Shown piece after piece: positions 46,241 through 57,887 of a stretch of 64,000 nucleotides of DNA (positions within the stretch are counted from its first letter, which is position 1; each line of letters begins with the position of its first letter). The stretch lies in NCBI GenBank assembly GCA_964036665.1, contig OZ038529.1, positions 8,044,501 through 8,108,500 on the forward strand. The letters are read 5' to 3'. A program made the position numbers and the translations under genes. The notes beneath the pieces were generated by a model. That model had not been told where the DNA came from and searched no databases. It saw only the letters and a program-made list of their open reading frames with translations. Source of the DNA: Gordius sp. MW1 (lineage: Eukaryota > Nematomorpha > Gordioida > Gordea > Gordiidae).

Positions 46241-48327
46241 ATGGCCAAAGCTAAAGCAATTGGAATTGATTTGGGAACAACTTATTCATGCGTCGGAGTT
46301 TTTCAACACGGAAAAGTGGAAATTATCGCCAATGAACAGGGCAACAGGACCACTCCTAGTTATGTTGCTTTCACAGATACTGAGCGATTGATTGGAGATG
46401 CAGCCAAAAATCAAGTTGCTGTAAATCCAACCAATACCGTGTTTGGTAAGTTTATTTTATTTTTTATCTTATACATATTTTAGATGCTAAAAGGTTAATT
46501 GGACGCAAGTTTGATGACGCAACAGTGCAAGCAGACATGAAACACTGGCCTTTCCACGTCATTAATAACAATACTAAGCCTCAAATTCAAGTTCAATTCA
46601 AAGGAGAAACCAAGAATTTTTTCCCAGAAGAAATCTCAGCTATGGTTCTTACTAAGATGAGAGAGATTGCAGAATCATATCTAGGCACCCCTATTAAGGA
46701 TGCAGTTGTTACCGTGCCTGCTTATTTTAACGACTCCCAAAGGCAAGCTACCAAAGATGCCGGCACCATTGCTGGTTTAAATGTTTTGAGGATCATTAAC
46801 GAACCTACCGCAGCCGCTATAGCTTATGGTTTGGATAAAAAGGTAATTAAACTTGTTGTTTTGTATATACTCCAATTATTTATAGGGTCGCGGTGAAAGC
46901 AATGTCTTGATTTTTGATCTCGGTGGTGGTACCTTCGATGTCTCGATCCTAACCATTGAAGATGGTATATTTGAAGTCAAATCCACTGCTGGTGATACCC
47001 ATTTGGGTGGCGAAGATTTTGACAACCGCATGGTCAACCATTTCATACAAGAATTCAAGAGGAAGCACAAGAAAGACATCTCTAGTAACAAACGTGCTGT
47101 CAGGCGTTTAAGAACTGCTTGCGAACGAGCCAAACGTACTCTCTCCTCGAGCACTCAAGCTAGCATCGAAATTGACTCCCTATTTGAGGGAATTGATTAT
47201 TATACCACTATCACCCGTGCCCGTTTTGAGGAACTCAACGCCGATTTGTTCAGAGGAACCCTTGAACCAGTTGAAAAGGCTCTCCGTGATGCCAAGATGG
47301 ATAAGTCTGGAGTCAATGAAATTGTCTTGGTTGGTGGTTCCACAAGAATCCCTAAAATCCAAAAATTGCTGCAAGATTTCTTCAACGGCAAGGAATTGAA
47401 CAAGAGCATCAACCCTGATGAAGCTGTTGCCTATGGTGCTGCTGTCCAAGCTGCCATCCTAACCGGTGACAAAGATCAAGCAGTTCAAGATTTACTCCTA
47501 CTCGACGTTACTCCACTCTCTCTCGGTATCGAAACGGCTGGTGGAGTTATGACACCCCTCATCAAGCGAAACACCACCATCCCTACTAAACAAACCCAAA
47601 CCTTTACCACTTACTCTGACAATCAACCTGGTGTGTGCATCCAAGTTTTTGAAGGTGAAAGAGCCATGACAAAAGACAATGTAAGTTATTTCATAACATT
47701 TGCCTTATCTTCTCTAATTAGAATTTATTAGGTAAGTTCGAGCTAACTGGCATCCCACCAGCACCTAGAGGCGTACCTCAAATTGAAGTCACCTTTGACA
47801 TTGACGCCAATGGTATCCTTAACGTCTCGGCCGTCGAGAAAACCACTGGCAAAGAGAACAAGATTACCATCACCAACGAGAAGGGAAGGCTTAGCAAGGA
47901 AGACGTCGAGAGAATGGTTAACGATGCCGAAAAATACAAGGACGAAGATGAGAAAGTCAAGCAAAAAGTGTCGGCCAAGAATGCCCTAGAAGCTTACGCC
48001 TTTAACATGAAGAGCACGATCGAAGACGAAAAGTTGAAGGGAAAAATATCTGACGAAGACCGTAAAAAAATTGAAGACGCTTGCAAAGAGACCCTTAGTT
48101 GGTTGGAAGGCAATCAATTGGCTGAGAAAGAAGAGATCGAGCACAAGCAAAAGGAGTTGGAACATATTTGCTCCCCCATTATGACGAAGATGTATCAAGC
48201 TGCGGGTGGAGCTCCGGGCGGACCAGGGGGGCCTGGCGGTATGCCCAACTTTGGTGGAGCGGCCGGAGGGCCAGGTGGTGCAGCTCCTGGTGGTGGTAGT
48301 GGACCAACTATTGAAGAAGTCGATTAA
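46241..48327 (+). CDS. HSP70: cytosolic HSP70 chaperone
   Basis: ATP-dependent folding chaperone. Four exons, 46241-46445, 46484-46842, 46886-47680 and 47722-48327, are separated by GT-AG introns of 38, 43 and 41 bp and give 654 residues, normal for the family. Signature 1 ([14 protein letters not shown]) lies near residue 8, signature 2 ([14 protein letters not shown]) near 196 and signature 3 ([17 protein letters not shown]) near 333. The C-terminus has a GGAPGGPGG-rich linker and ends EEVD, the cytosolic tail that binds TPR co-chaperones. There is no signal peptide and no KDEL. A heat-shock element and TATA box precede it. Having both an HSE and introns is mildly unusual, since strongly inducible HSP70 genes in many animals lack introns. 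AATAAA is at about 48468. Confidence 0.97.
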
Positions 48328-48465
48328 ATGTGAAGATTTTCCAATGCACCCTTTATTCATTCATTTTACACACACACATTGATTGCATTGTAGCTAATTT
48401 AGTTTGCATATGTCCAAATCCGCTTATCAGATCATTTGTTTGTAGATATTGTTTTTTTGAAATTA

Positions 48466-48475
48466 CTAATAAAAT
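48466..48475 (+). terminator. HSP70 polyadenylation signal
   Basis: AATAAA about 140 bp after the stop codon, followed by a T-rich stretch. Confidence 0.55.
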
Positions 48476-48889
48476 TACTGTTGCATTTTATCTCATATTT
48501 TATTAATTTGAATTTAGAAAATATCTTCCCCTTTATTAACTTAAAAGGTCTAAAAAAAGTGTTTCTAACACGCTTTTAATTTGCCAATAATTTGAATAAA
48601 AACTTTTGGGCAAATTTTACATCTGTAAATTTAGAAGATTTTGGATTGTATTTCAAAATGAGGCTAAGTTTCGAATAAACATGGAATTTCTTTCGCATTA
48701 AGTTAATGTATTAAATATCTAATTTCTCTGGTTAAAATTTAGGTTTGTGACATGATCATAAAACTATTATAGATAGGCAGGGCCTGGGCTTAAAAAGATA
48801 TCTGCTACACAAAATATTTTATTGGATTTCCTCAAGCCATTCAATTCTGTTTGAGTTTCGGGAGAACTAAGTGATTTGTTTTTGTACTA

Positions 48890-49865
48890 ATTTGTTTTAA
48901 TTGCTATGCAATTTATGGGCTCGTTTTTTGGTTGTCCGTTGTCTACCCTCCCTATCTATTTGCATTGGGTATATTAGGTTATCGATTTTTTAAATTAATG
49001 CATGAGAAAGAGGTGCCCCACCCTCATCTTTATCTCCCTCGCTGTGTTATTTTTTAAATTAATGCATAAGAGGTGCCCCACCCCTCATCTCTATCTCTCT
49101 CGCTTTCGGGCGGGGTCAGGTTTTAATTGCTACGTTAAATTAATGCATAAGTATATTATATAATAAACATAAATAAAAGTTTATGCAATTTAACTAGTTT
49201 TGGGTTTAGAATCCCGGAGTTTTTTTGACTCTTATGATTGTTCTTGTTACTATCATTGCTATTTTTTTCGTTTTTTTTTGACTATTATGAATTTATATCC
49301 ACTTTTACCGTGTCCTGGCTGCTGACCAATGGAAAAAAATGACCATTGGCCAAAATGTGCATCAAAATTTTTTTTTCCGTTTTTTTGGCTATCATTGACT
49401 TATAGAGTATCTGTTGGTACTGACCAATGGAGAAAAAATGACCATTGGCTAAATTTTTGATTTTTTTAATTAAAAATTGTTCAAATTCAACAAAAAATTT
49501 CTCCCAACAATTCTGCAAATTCTTAACATTGTGATGTTTTATAATATAATGCTTGTTAGACCTATAATCACTAAAGGCCATAAAAACTAATGTAATACGC
49601 AACTAGATGCAAACGCTAAATCTAACCCTAACCCTTGCCTATATTACATTTTGCCTATATTAAATTTTGCCAATAAATGGAAAATTTGTATAAATAATTA
49701 ATTAATCATTAGGCATTTAATACCCCCCTATAGGCATTCTCGCCCCTTCCCACCTTTCTCGCCCATAAATTGCATAGCAAATATGATATATTTATACGAA
49801 GTACAGATGAGTCGTCCCCCCTTCCCTTCCCCTCTTCCCCTTCCCACGAGGGCCGAAGGCCCGAG
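48890..49865. repeat. repeat family H, copy 2
   Basis: Left motif ttaattgctatgcaatttat (48897 on) is mirrored by cataaattgcatagcaaata at 49765. Beyond it are tatacgaagtacagatgagt, a C/T-rich run and the hairpin GGCCGAAGGCC at 49851-49861. The interior holds two CCATTGG hairpin units (about 49325-49350 and 49425-49445), a ggtttagaatcccgg remnant of the B-box phrase at 49202, and two direct copies of a roughly 70-bp unit (gaggtgccccaccc-tcatct) at 49010 and 49070. About 0.98 kb; the minus-strand frame 49285-49602 is not a gene. Confidence 0.7.
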
Positions 49866-50149
49866 TTTATTTCTACATATTAATGTTTTTAATTTAGTGC
49901 CTTATAAGTATTATATTTTTAGAATTTTGCAATAAAAAGATTTTTTTAGTTGTTACTTAATATACAAACATAGCTGTGAGAGATAAATGGGGAAAGAAGC
50001 TAAAAAAACATCAAAAAAATAGCAACGCGCTTAAATTATATTATATAGAGCGGATTTCAAGCGCCTAAGAAAATGTTTTTTAGTGCTTAGCATGAGCACT
50101 AAAATTGTCACATTTTCACAATAAACACAAATAAAAAGGCATAACCGAG

Positions 50150-50160
50150 TCAGCTTTATT
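50150..50160 (-). terminator. candidate polyadenylation signal of the kelch gene
   Basis: AATAAA on the minus strand (TTTATT at about 50154) lies 135 bp beyond the kelch gene stop codon. Confidence 0.45.
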
Positions 50161-50291
50161 GAGGATTAAATCCAAAATTTGATAATAAAAAAAGTAAAAG
50201 AATTTTCGCATGGATGTATGTGTAGAGCGCATATTGCATTGGAAAATTGTTTTATAAAATTCGGCCTGGAAATATAAATTGCTTTCTCACA

Positions 50292-53200
50292 TCATCCTCC
50301 TTCCATTCCACTCTTCACTATATGAGCCAATTGAGGTGGCAAGCAACTTAAACTTTGTCGGGCTAAAACTTCATTTTTCATCAGTTTACCCAAACATTGT
50401 CTAAAATAAAAAATAGTGATCAAACGTAAATAACATACGCATTTACCTGACCAGAGATTTAGGACAAGGTCGATAAATGAGGATCTCATTGCTTTGCCTC
50501 TAAAAATTAAAATATAAATTATTATTATTTCATGGTGACAATATATATATATCGAAAATGTGTTATATTTTTTAATGATTTTTATTAAGCCTAGATAAAT
50601 GTTCAGCCAAAAGTGGCGGCTATTAGCGTATATATGAGTTGAAATGGGGCAAAATAAATTTCTCAATAATAGCAGACTGAAAAGATTCTATTATGACATC
50701 AAAAATATTTGTAATTTTCTTGTACCAACATTTTAAATTCGATATTTATAAATCTCCTCTGAGAATTTGTAAAACTTTCTAAGAATTGTTTATTTTTTTA
50801 TATAAAGCCCCCCCCCTACCCATTCTTATTTTACTTGAACAACGAGATTTATTCTAAATTAAAGCCAAAAATGGATTATGATATGCTTGTCTAGTAAAAT
50901 GCTATTTTTCACTATAAGCTACCTTACAAAAATTGGGCAGGATATGTATAAAATTTGGGTTAAATAAACACATATTTAAATATCGAGTGCTTACAGCCAA
51001 CAAATTTCCTATTTATAGTTGAATTGTTTTGATGAATGAACTGGAACTTTAATAAGTTTATTTTCTTAACTAAGTGTTCTGAACTGAACTATTTTTATTT
51101 ATACGGTTATTGCTATCCAGGGGGTACGCAGGATTTTTCTGCGGGGGGGGGGTTTAAATACAAATCACCATGTTCATTTTATAATTTGCTTTTTGTTTAA
51201 ATACGAACATATTCACAAAAGATATTTATTATAAACGTCATATCATATAATTTAATAAAATAGTATGGGGAAAAAATCAAATTATTTATTACATAATGCG
51301 ATATTAGAAAATAAAAAAATATTTTTTCCAAAATCCGCGAGGGCGGTTTCAACCCCAAAACCACCCCCTTGCGTACGCCACTGTTGCTATCTTAAATTAT
51401 TTTCTTTTCGGCTCTTGTAATAGCACTGTAACCTAAGCTATCTCGCGCTCACGACCATTATCTTACAAAAATTATTCTGTTCGGTCGTGGCTTATATATG
51501 GTCGTTTTTAATTAATTTTTGTATTTTATTCAATATAAGAAAAAAAAACATTCAAAATAAACTTAAAAAATACACATATACCGTTTGTTGGCTTTGCATA
51601 ATGTTTACGAGAGATCCTCCGAAAATTAAAACTTCGCCGTGTTGAGTCAGGGTAGAGGAATGCCACAGTCGGGGTCCCGCAAAATTTATTTCTACCACTT
51701 TCCACGTTAGATTTTCCGTGTTCAACAACCAACCGTCATCTAAAATATATTAAAATTTTGAAAGGAAAGTAATTTTAGACCTTTACATGGGCGTAGCCAG
51801 AAGAGGGGAGGGGCGGCTGCCCCCCTCCAAATCCAAAAATTCATTGAAATTATGGCTCAAATTTCAAAAAATGATCATTTTGTCCCTCTCTAAATCATTA
51901 TTGCCCCCCTCTAATTCCAATGCTGGCTACGCCCATGGACCTTAATTAAAATTGCTTGTTAAAATACATGGCAATTTGAAAAGGAAGAAAAATTTAACAC
52001 TTGTGACTTGGAATTTGTTTTGTTATATTACAAATATATCAATTAAAATTTGTTATATTATAAATATAACTCATGGGCGTAGCCAGGGGGAGGCAAGGAG
52101 GGGCGACTGCCCCCTCTAAATTCAAAAAAGCCTATAAACTTAATATAATTATGGCTATAATTTAAAAAAATTATAATTTTGCCCCCCCCCCCTAAATCAG
52201 TATTGCCTCCTTCTTATTCGAAACATGGCTACGTCCATGATCAAACTTGAGGTTCGAGGCGTCACAAACCAAGCATACCCAGCATTTAAACTAAAAAATT
52301 AAGGCGGAACTAAATGATCGTTTATTGATCCATCATTTTGTAAAATGATAATTATAAGAATAGTTGGATTCTTATCCAAAATGTTCTCAAGATAAATATG
52401 CATATAAATCAAAGTTTTTTGAAATTGTTTCCACGAAAAATTAAGATGGGAGGGCAAGAACTTTTTATTAAACCCGTTAGTATTGAATTGATGCTGAATG
52501 TAGGGGGGGGGGGGGCTTATTTCCCCTTAATTTCCCTCAATAAAATACAAAACAATATTAAAGCTAGCTTACTTGGTGTGCAAAGAGAAGAAAATATCTC
52601 GAGTTTAATATAAGCAATAAATCTAACCTTCACTATATTGAGTGGCGTTGTAAAAACGGCTGGGTTTTGTTTGGTCAACCCTTGGTTTTAGAAGATTAAA
52701 CATAGACAAACCATAGATTTTTTGGTCTCTTTTTCTCAGTCGAACCTTAGGCTTAGCCGAAATTTGAAAAACACACCGGAGTCGACCGTTAGTCGTAGTA
52801 AAACCAAAGGTAGACCACACAAAACTCAGTCGTTTACAACACTAATATTAAGATAAGAAACAGACGATAGAGAAAGTATCAGTTAATGTGTATGTACTTA
52901 ATATTTCGCCTTCCGTGGTAAATCCACCGTACAAAAATATATGGGAATCGTTGATTGCGGTAAATGAGTGCCATGATCGGCCAATCGGTTTTTGCGGTCC
53001 ATTTTGCTTGAGGCTATCAAATAAATAATAAATAAAATTACTTCAAAAATAATCGACATCAATAAAATGATAAAAACATTCAATTTTTGCTAAGTTATTC
53101 GTCAATTGTTGAATAATCATTCGACTTTCTTTATTGCTTAAAATTATATATATTCATACATGGGCTTAGCCAAGGGGAGGCAGGGAGAAATCCAAAAATT

Positions 53201-56200
53201 TGTTGAAATATATTAATATTATGGCTAAAGTTTTAAAAAATAATCATTTTGTCCTTCCCTAAATCATTACTGCCCCGCTTCTAATTCCAATGCTGGCTAC
53301 GCCCATGAATTTATAATTAATTTGCCAAGACATTCGAGCCTAAATGCTGTAATTCGCTTATTTTGTTTTTAAAAATGTTAAAATTTTTTACAAAATTTTA
53401 ATTTAGAGACAACCAAAGTGATCAAAATTACCTTCCCGACCACGTATTTTTGGTGCAGTCGTACGCGTATAAATCACACATCCGAGAATTTCGCGTTCGA
53501 CCCCCGAATACGTATGCTTTGTGGCGGATTTGGGCACAGGCATGAGCTGCCCGCGGGCTAGGGGCGTCGCCCTGCATTTAAAATATAATTGTATAAGCAT
53601 GGCGTAGCCAAGGGGGCCCTCTAAATCCAAAAATATGTTGAAATTTATTAAAATTACGGGGTGAAATTTCAAAGAATGATTATTTTGCCCCTCCCTAAAT
53701 CATTATTGTATCCCTCTAATCCCAATGCAGGCTACGCCCATGTGTATTAGTAATTAAGATGAAAATGATAATTTGATAATTTTTCCATAAAAAATTTGCA
53801 ATATTAATCCTTAAACATTTAACACTCTGTTAGTCAGGTTAAAGTTCTTGATTGAAATTTTAAAGTGTCCGCACATTACTTAAGCTTCGTAAATTGCTTT
53901 ATTAATTTGGTCAGTTGTTTTAGTGTTAAAATTACAAGTAGAGTTTCTCCTCAAAATTCTTTGACCAGTGTAAAATGTAAATTTTCTCCTCCCTAACCCC
54001 TTCTAAAAAGTGGTTTTGGGGTCTTCTCGTACCCCAGACATAGTGCCTACACAATTTTAGCAACGAATCAATGTATAAAAACGTTCAAATAGTACTTTTG
54101 GATAAAGGGGGACCCAGGTATGTTTAAGGATATCGAAGGCGAATGTATCGTTGTTCCACCCATTAGATTCATTCTAACGATAAAAGATTTATTTTGTAAA
54201 AAATCAATAATATCGTTAATTAAATAAATGATAAAAATTTAAGGGCGCAACGGGCCCCGGAGATTTAGTTTTAAAATATAATTTACATCAAAAAATATCA
54301 AACACATTAATACTGCTTTTTCCAATTTAGTTATTAGCGGATTCTTAGTAAAAAATAAAAAACCACTCTATACAACGCAATTATGTTGGATGTTTATATT
54401 TAAATCAACTAACACCAAAAAAATCGCGTCTATCGTAAAAAATATTCGCAATAAGGTAACAACTTGCCGGCTAATATCACAACATTATTTATTGATTTGT
54501 AACATGGTAGTTGATAAAATGACCTTCACTTTTATGCTTTATTCATTCCATATTGGATGCAAGTATAGAAGGATTAATGGGTGTATCCATGAGAGGGGAA
54601 AATAAAGGGGCACATACTCACATGGGCGTCGCCAGGGGGAGGCAGGGGGAGGCGAGGCCCCCCTCTTAATGTGAAAATTCTTCAAAATTCAATATAATTA
54701 TTCCTATAATTACCGAAAATTTTCATTTTGTTCTTCCTTAAATCTTTATCGCCCCCCTCTATTTTCAATCCTACCGCCCATGCTTGTCCCCATCCACCAA
54801 ATATTTACAATAATCACGAATAATCAATGTTAGTAATTTTGCCCGTTCCTTTTAAATTAAAAATAAGGTCGAAATGCCGCGTGTCAAAAAATGTTATGAT
54901 ATTATATTGTTCCCTTTTTAACTCGTGTAATTAAGCCATGGGAGTAGCCATAGTTTTGATAAAATTTAAAAAATATATGGTTTTAGAGACGCAAGCATTG
55001 AGCCAATCATATTGATAATGTCTATGATAACTTCTGCCCTGGGTGACGACCCGACCAATAATTGATTAAAGTTCTCAATTATATACATGTTTCTATTATG
55101 CATTGCTGCATATCAAGACTAAATCAGTTTCATGTTTTATAAAAGTACTAAGAAAAACTATTGAAATATATATTTTTTAATCAGTGATATATAAAACAAA
55201 ACTAAAAAACTTAAGGGGCTTAGTTTAGTAAAAGCTTATTATAAAAACAGACAGGCCTTTTGGTATAGAACTTTACGACACATTTCCACCAAAACCCTGG
55301 GAAAATATGAATTTTAAAATCTTAAATAATCTACCCCAATAGTTTTAAATTACGTTTATTATAAAATTTTCTATTAAAAAAATGTTTTAAAAAGCAGTAA
55401 GTCGCCCTCCTCTAAATTAATTTATCGTCTGCTTCTCATATTTTATTTCGCTTAAAATGAACCAACTTTATTACCAATTTAAAAGAGGAACATCACAAAT
55501 AGACGATATATAAGCCCTGATTTTAGATGATAAAAAGAAGAAGAGGTAACTTAAGATTTTATTGATTTGATTGGAATATACACTATAATAAATGTGGGTC
55601 TGGGTGCAGCTGTTTTCTTATTGTTCAAAGCAAGCCAGTGAAAGTTTAGCGAAAGTTTTACATGCAAGATCGAAGATAACATGGAGATAACACAGGCAAC
55701 TCATTTTCATATTACATATCATAACTGAGAAAATAATAATAGATCCTTCAACTGAGATGGGAATAGGAGCACATGGCAAGCATAGATAAATTATAAAATG
55801 ATGGCCCAGCAAAAAGAATTTTTTTTGCCAAAAATTGTTTGAAAGTATAAATGGGAGCGATAAATTGGGATAAAATTTAATGCAAAATACAAGGTCAATA
55901 AAATTAGCCTTCAATAAAGTGAAAATAATATTTTTCTTTGGCTTATAAACTCGTATTTGTTATAGCATAATTAAAAAAAATAAATTGTTCAATCAATATA
56001 AATTTTTTCTACAAATAAGAATTTAAAATTAAGAGCTCTGCATAAGAAGCTTGCACAAAGAATATTAATAAGGTCAGAAACCCAAGCCCGACCCTAAACA
56101 AATTTAAACCAACTAAGTAAAAATATTTAAAATAAACCCAACTTTATTTATAAAAACGTTAATATAGCTTACATAATATAGCTTTTAACCTCCAGCCCAT

Positions 56201-57593
56201 ACTCCCTGGCTAAATTCACTAATTGATCAAAATTGTAAATTTTATTCTCCACTATTTAATATAAATACCTATCCCATACAAAGTTCATATTAAAATTATG
56301 CAAAAAAATGATTAAAAGAACTGTTTTAATTAAATCTTCATATAACTTTAAAGTCATCTAACTCAAAATCTTTCTAGCGATTAAATTGTACCAAGAGAAA
56401 ATTTTTAATCTAAGACCCTTATCTTTGTTTAAAATTAACCAATTAGCAGCAATTTATTACTTTAAATATTTATGCGGTAAAATAAATACAAGATGTATAA
56501 GTTAAATTAAAAAAACGTTAGGCCTAAGCCAATTACTAGAACACATTTTGGGCTCAGGTTGAGCTCAAATCAATTAAAAATAAAAACACTGGATCCGGGC
56601 CAATAGAATGAATTGTAGACGTAATGTCTACTTATTGTGGCATTTAAAAATAAAACATTTTGCTCTTATTGCATTAGTGGTTTAATAAATGTTAAGTGAC
56701 AAACTTTAGTTACTATAAAGTAAAAATTAAAAGTTTGTAATAAAATAGATGATATCAGTACAAATGCATTAAGTGTTGAATAGATTGGTTTGCTATATTT
56801 GCAACTCTTTATAAATAGGGAATAACTAAATTATCACTGGTTGCGTTATCATCTAACTAAAAACCTTTTCTTATCTTTAAATAAAGTTGGGTGAATTATA
56901 GCTATATTAGGACATCATAATATATAAATAAAAAACTACTTACATTTATATCCAGTATAAATGATCCTAGGTGTTTTTGTTGAGAATCATGACACATTTT
57001 TGGTCCATAGCCACCAAAAAAATAGATTCTAAAACAAAAAACATTCATTATCTAAGAAATTAAAGCAATTGCAAGCAATCTGGCGTAAAACAATATTGAG
57101 CTTATGGCACAACACATTTAAATTTTTTTTGTAATTTGGGTTCTTACCTATTATCAAATAACCAAGTTACCAACTTGTCTCTTGGAGCAGGATTCCAAGA
57201 TAACACGTTTTTAGGAAAGTTTTGAACTTTTGACCATAATAATGATTTCATATCCAATAAATATAAATTATTAGTCCTTGAAGTATAAGTAAAGCCTGCA
57301 AAGATATAAAGGGTATCCTTGTAAATTTGACAGGCAGCTCCTGACATGCCATAAAACTTATATTCATCAATTGCAAAATCTGTGATTTTTAAAATCCTTT
57401 AAAAATATGGTTTATTTGTTGACAAGGTTTACCATTTTTCCAGATCTGTATCATAAATCCATAAATCTCTAAGAGATGAATAATTTGTCAAGATTCTATC
57501 ATCGCCCATTCTATCATGGTAACCACCCAAAACACCAACAAAATTTTTATAGGTAAAACTTATATGACCCACTCTAGGTTCAGGTATAGACAT
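50292..57593 (-). CDS. KLHDC2: KLHDC2-type kelch protein, substrate receptor of a CUL2 E3 ligase
   Basis: Nine minus-strand exons: 57593-57433, 57396-57148, 57028-56944, 54173-54096, 53571-53432, 53013-52898, 51739-51582, 50499-50447 and 50400-50292. All junctions are GT-AG and in frame, giving 382 residues (human KLHDC2 about 406). It forms a six-bladed kelch propeller, then a C-terminal BC/CUL2-box-like helix region (from KSLVRQCLGKLM to LPPQLAHIV). KLHDC2 recruits proteins ending in Gly-Gly for ubiquitination. The residues I recall as degron contacts in the human protein have counterparts: Y144 (FGGYG), W171 (GWNND), R216 and R221 (FGGRTRNSR), S251 and W252 (GRSWHS). The start is certain for this exon, since an in-frame TAA lies two codons upstream. 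The protein itself ends MEGG. Introns are 36, 46 and 119 bp or 0.4-2.8 kb, the longer ones carrying MITEs. KLHDC1 is the alternative paralogue name. Confidence 0.9.
51118..51383. mobile_element. hAT MITE, CAGGGGGTACGC end, in kelch intron
   Basis: 266-bp element from CAGGGGGTACGCAGG to GCGTACGCCACTG, flanked by a perfect 8-bp duplication, ttgctatc (51110-51117 and 51384-51391). G-run inside the left end, C-run inside the right end. Confidence 0.92.
51786..51937. mobile_element. hAT MITE, GGGCGTAGCC family, copy 5, in kelch intron
   Basis: 152 bp, CATGGGCGTAGCC to GGCTACGCCCATG. Flanks gaccttta and gaccttaa match at 7 of 8. Inserted 46 bp upstream (in gene orientation) of the 51739-51582 exon, close to its splice acceptor. 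Confidence 0.88.
52072..52239. mobile_element. hAT MITE, GGGCGTAGCC family, copy 6, in kelch intron
   Basis: 168 bp, CATGGGCGTAGCC to GGCTACGTCCATG. Flanks atataact and atcaaact match at 6 of 8. Confidence 0.78.
53159..53307. mobile_element. hAT MITE, GGGCGTAGCC family, copy 7, in kelch intron
   Basis: 149 bp, CATGGGCTTAGCC to GGCTACGCCCATG. Flanks tattcata and aatttata match at 6 of 8. It makes up over a third of a 418-bp intron. Confidence 0.8.
53598..53742. mobile_element. hAT MITE, GGGCGTAGCC family, copy 8, in kelch intron
   Basis: 145 bp, CATGGCGTAGCC to GGCTACGCCCATG. Flanks tgtataag and tgtattag match at 7 of 8. Its edge lies only 26 bp from the splice acceptor of the 53571-53432 exon, leaving little room for branch point and pyrimidine tract. 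Confidence 0.85.
54621..54782. mobile_element. hAT MITE, GGGCGTAGCC family, copy 9, in kelch intron
   Basis: 162 bp from CATGGGCGTCGCC to CTACCGCCCATG; the ends are decayed and no duplication is visible. Lies in the 2.77-kb intron, the rest of which (to 56943) shows only AT-rich sequence. Confidence 0.65.
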
Positions 57594-57887
57594 AATTTAT
57601 GTTTTAATTTCATCAATTTTTATTACAGCTGATTCACCAGCTGATTTAAAATAAAAGCTTGCAACTTGCTTTTGATCGATAATTTCCGATGTAATATGCA
57701 GGGAGACTTAGGTCTTAACAAGCCTCACAACTATAACTTTATCTCAGACCTTAAAACTAACTTTACCTAATTTTCAAAGTTTTTTGCCAATCTTTTTTAG
57801 GCAAACGTATGCGATCTTTTTCTTAAATTTATACAATACAGTTAGAAAGAATATTATTGTATCAATTAATATTACACTTAGCTATAT
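57594..57887 (-). promoter_or_regulatory. upstream region of the kelch gene
   Basis: Contains two close copies of the E-box-like word cagctg(a/g)t on the minus strand at about 57628-57650 and no obvious TATA box. A 5' exon cannot be excluded, but none is needed for the protein. Confidence 0.3.

Noticed and set aside
46876-48360. several minus-strand and alternate-frame open frames over HSP70
   Set aside because: All overlap the conserved HSP70 exons in other frames and have no independent support.
55618-55914. 98-codon minus-strand frame within the large kelch intron as an extra exon
   Set aside because: The flanking kelch exons (57028-56944 and 54173-54096) join in frame without it, and it has no kelch motif.
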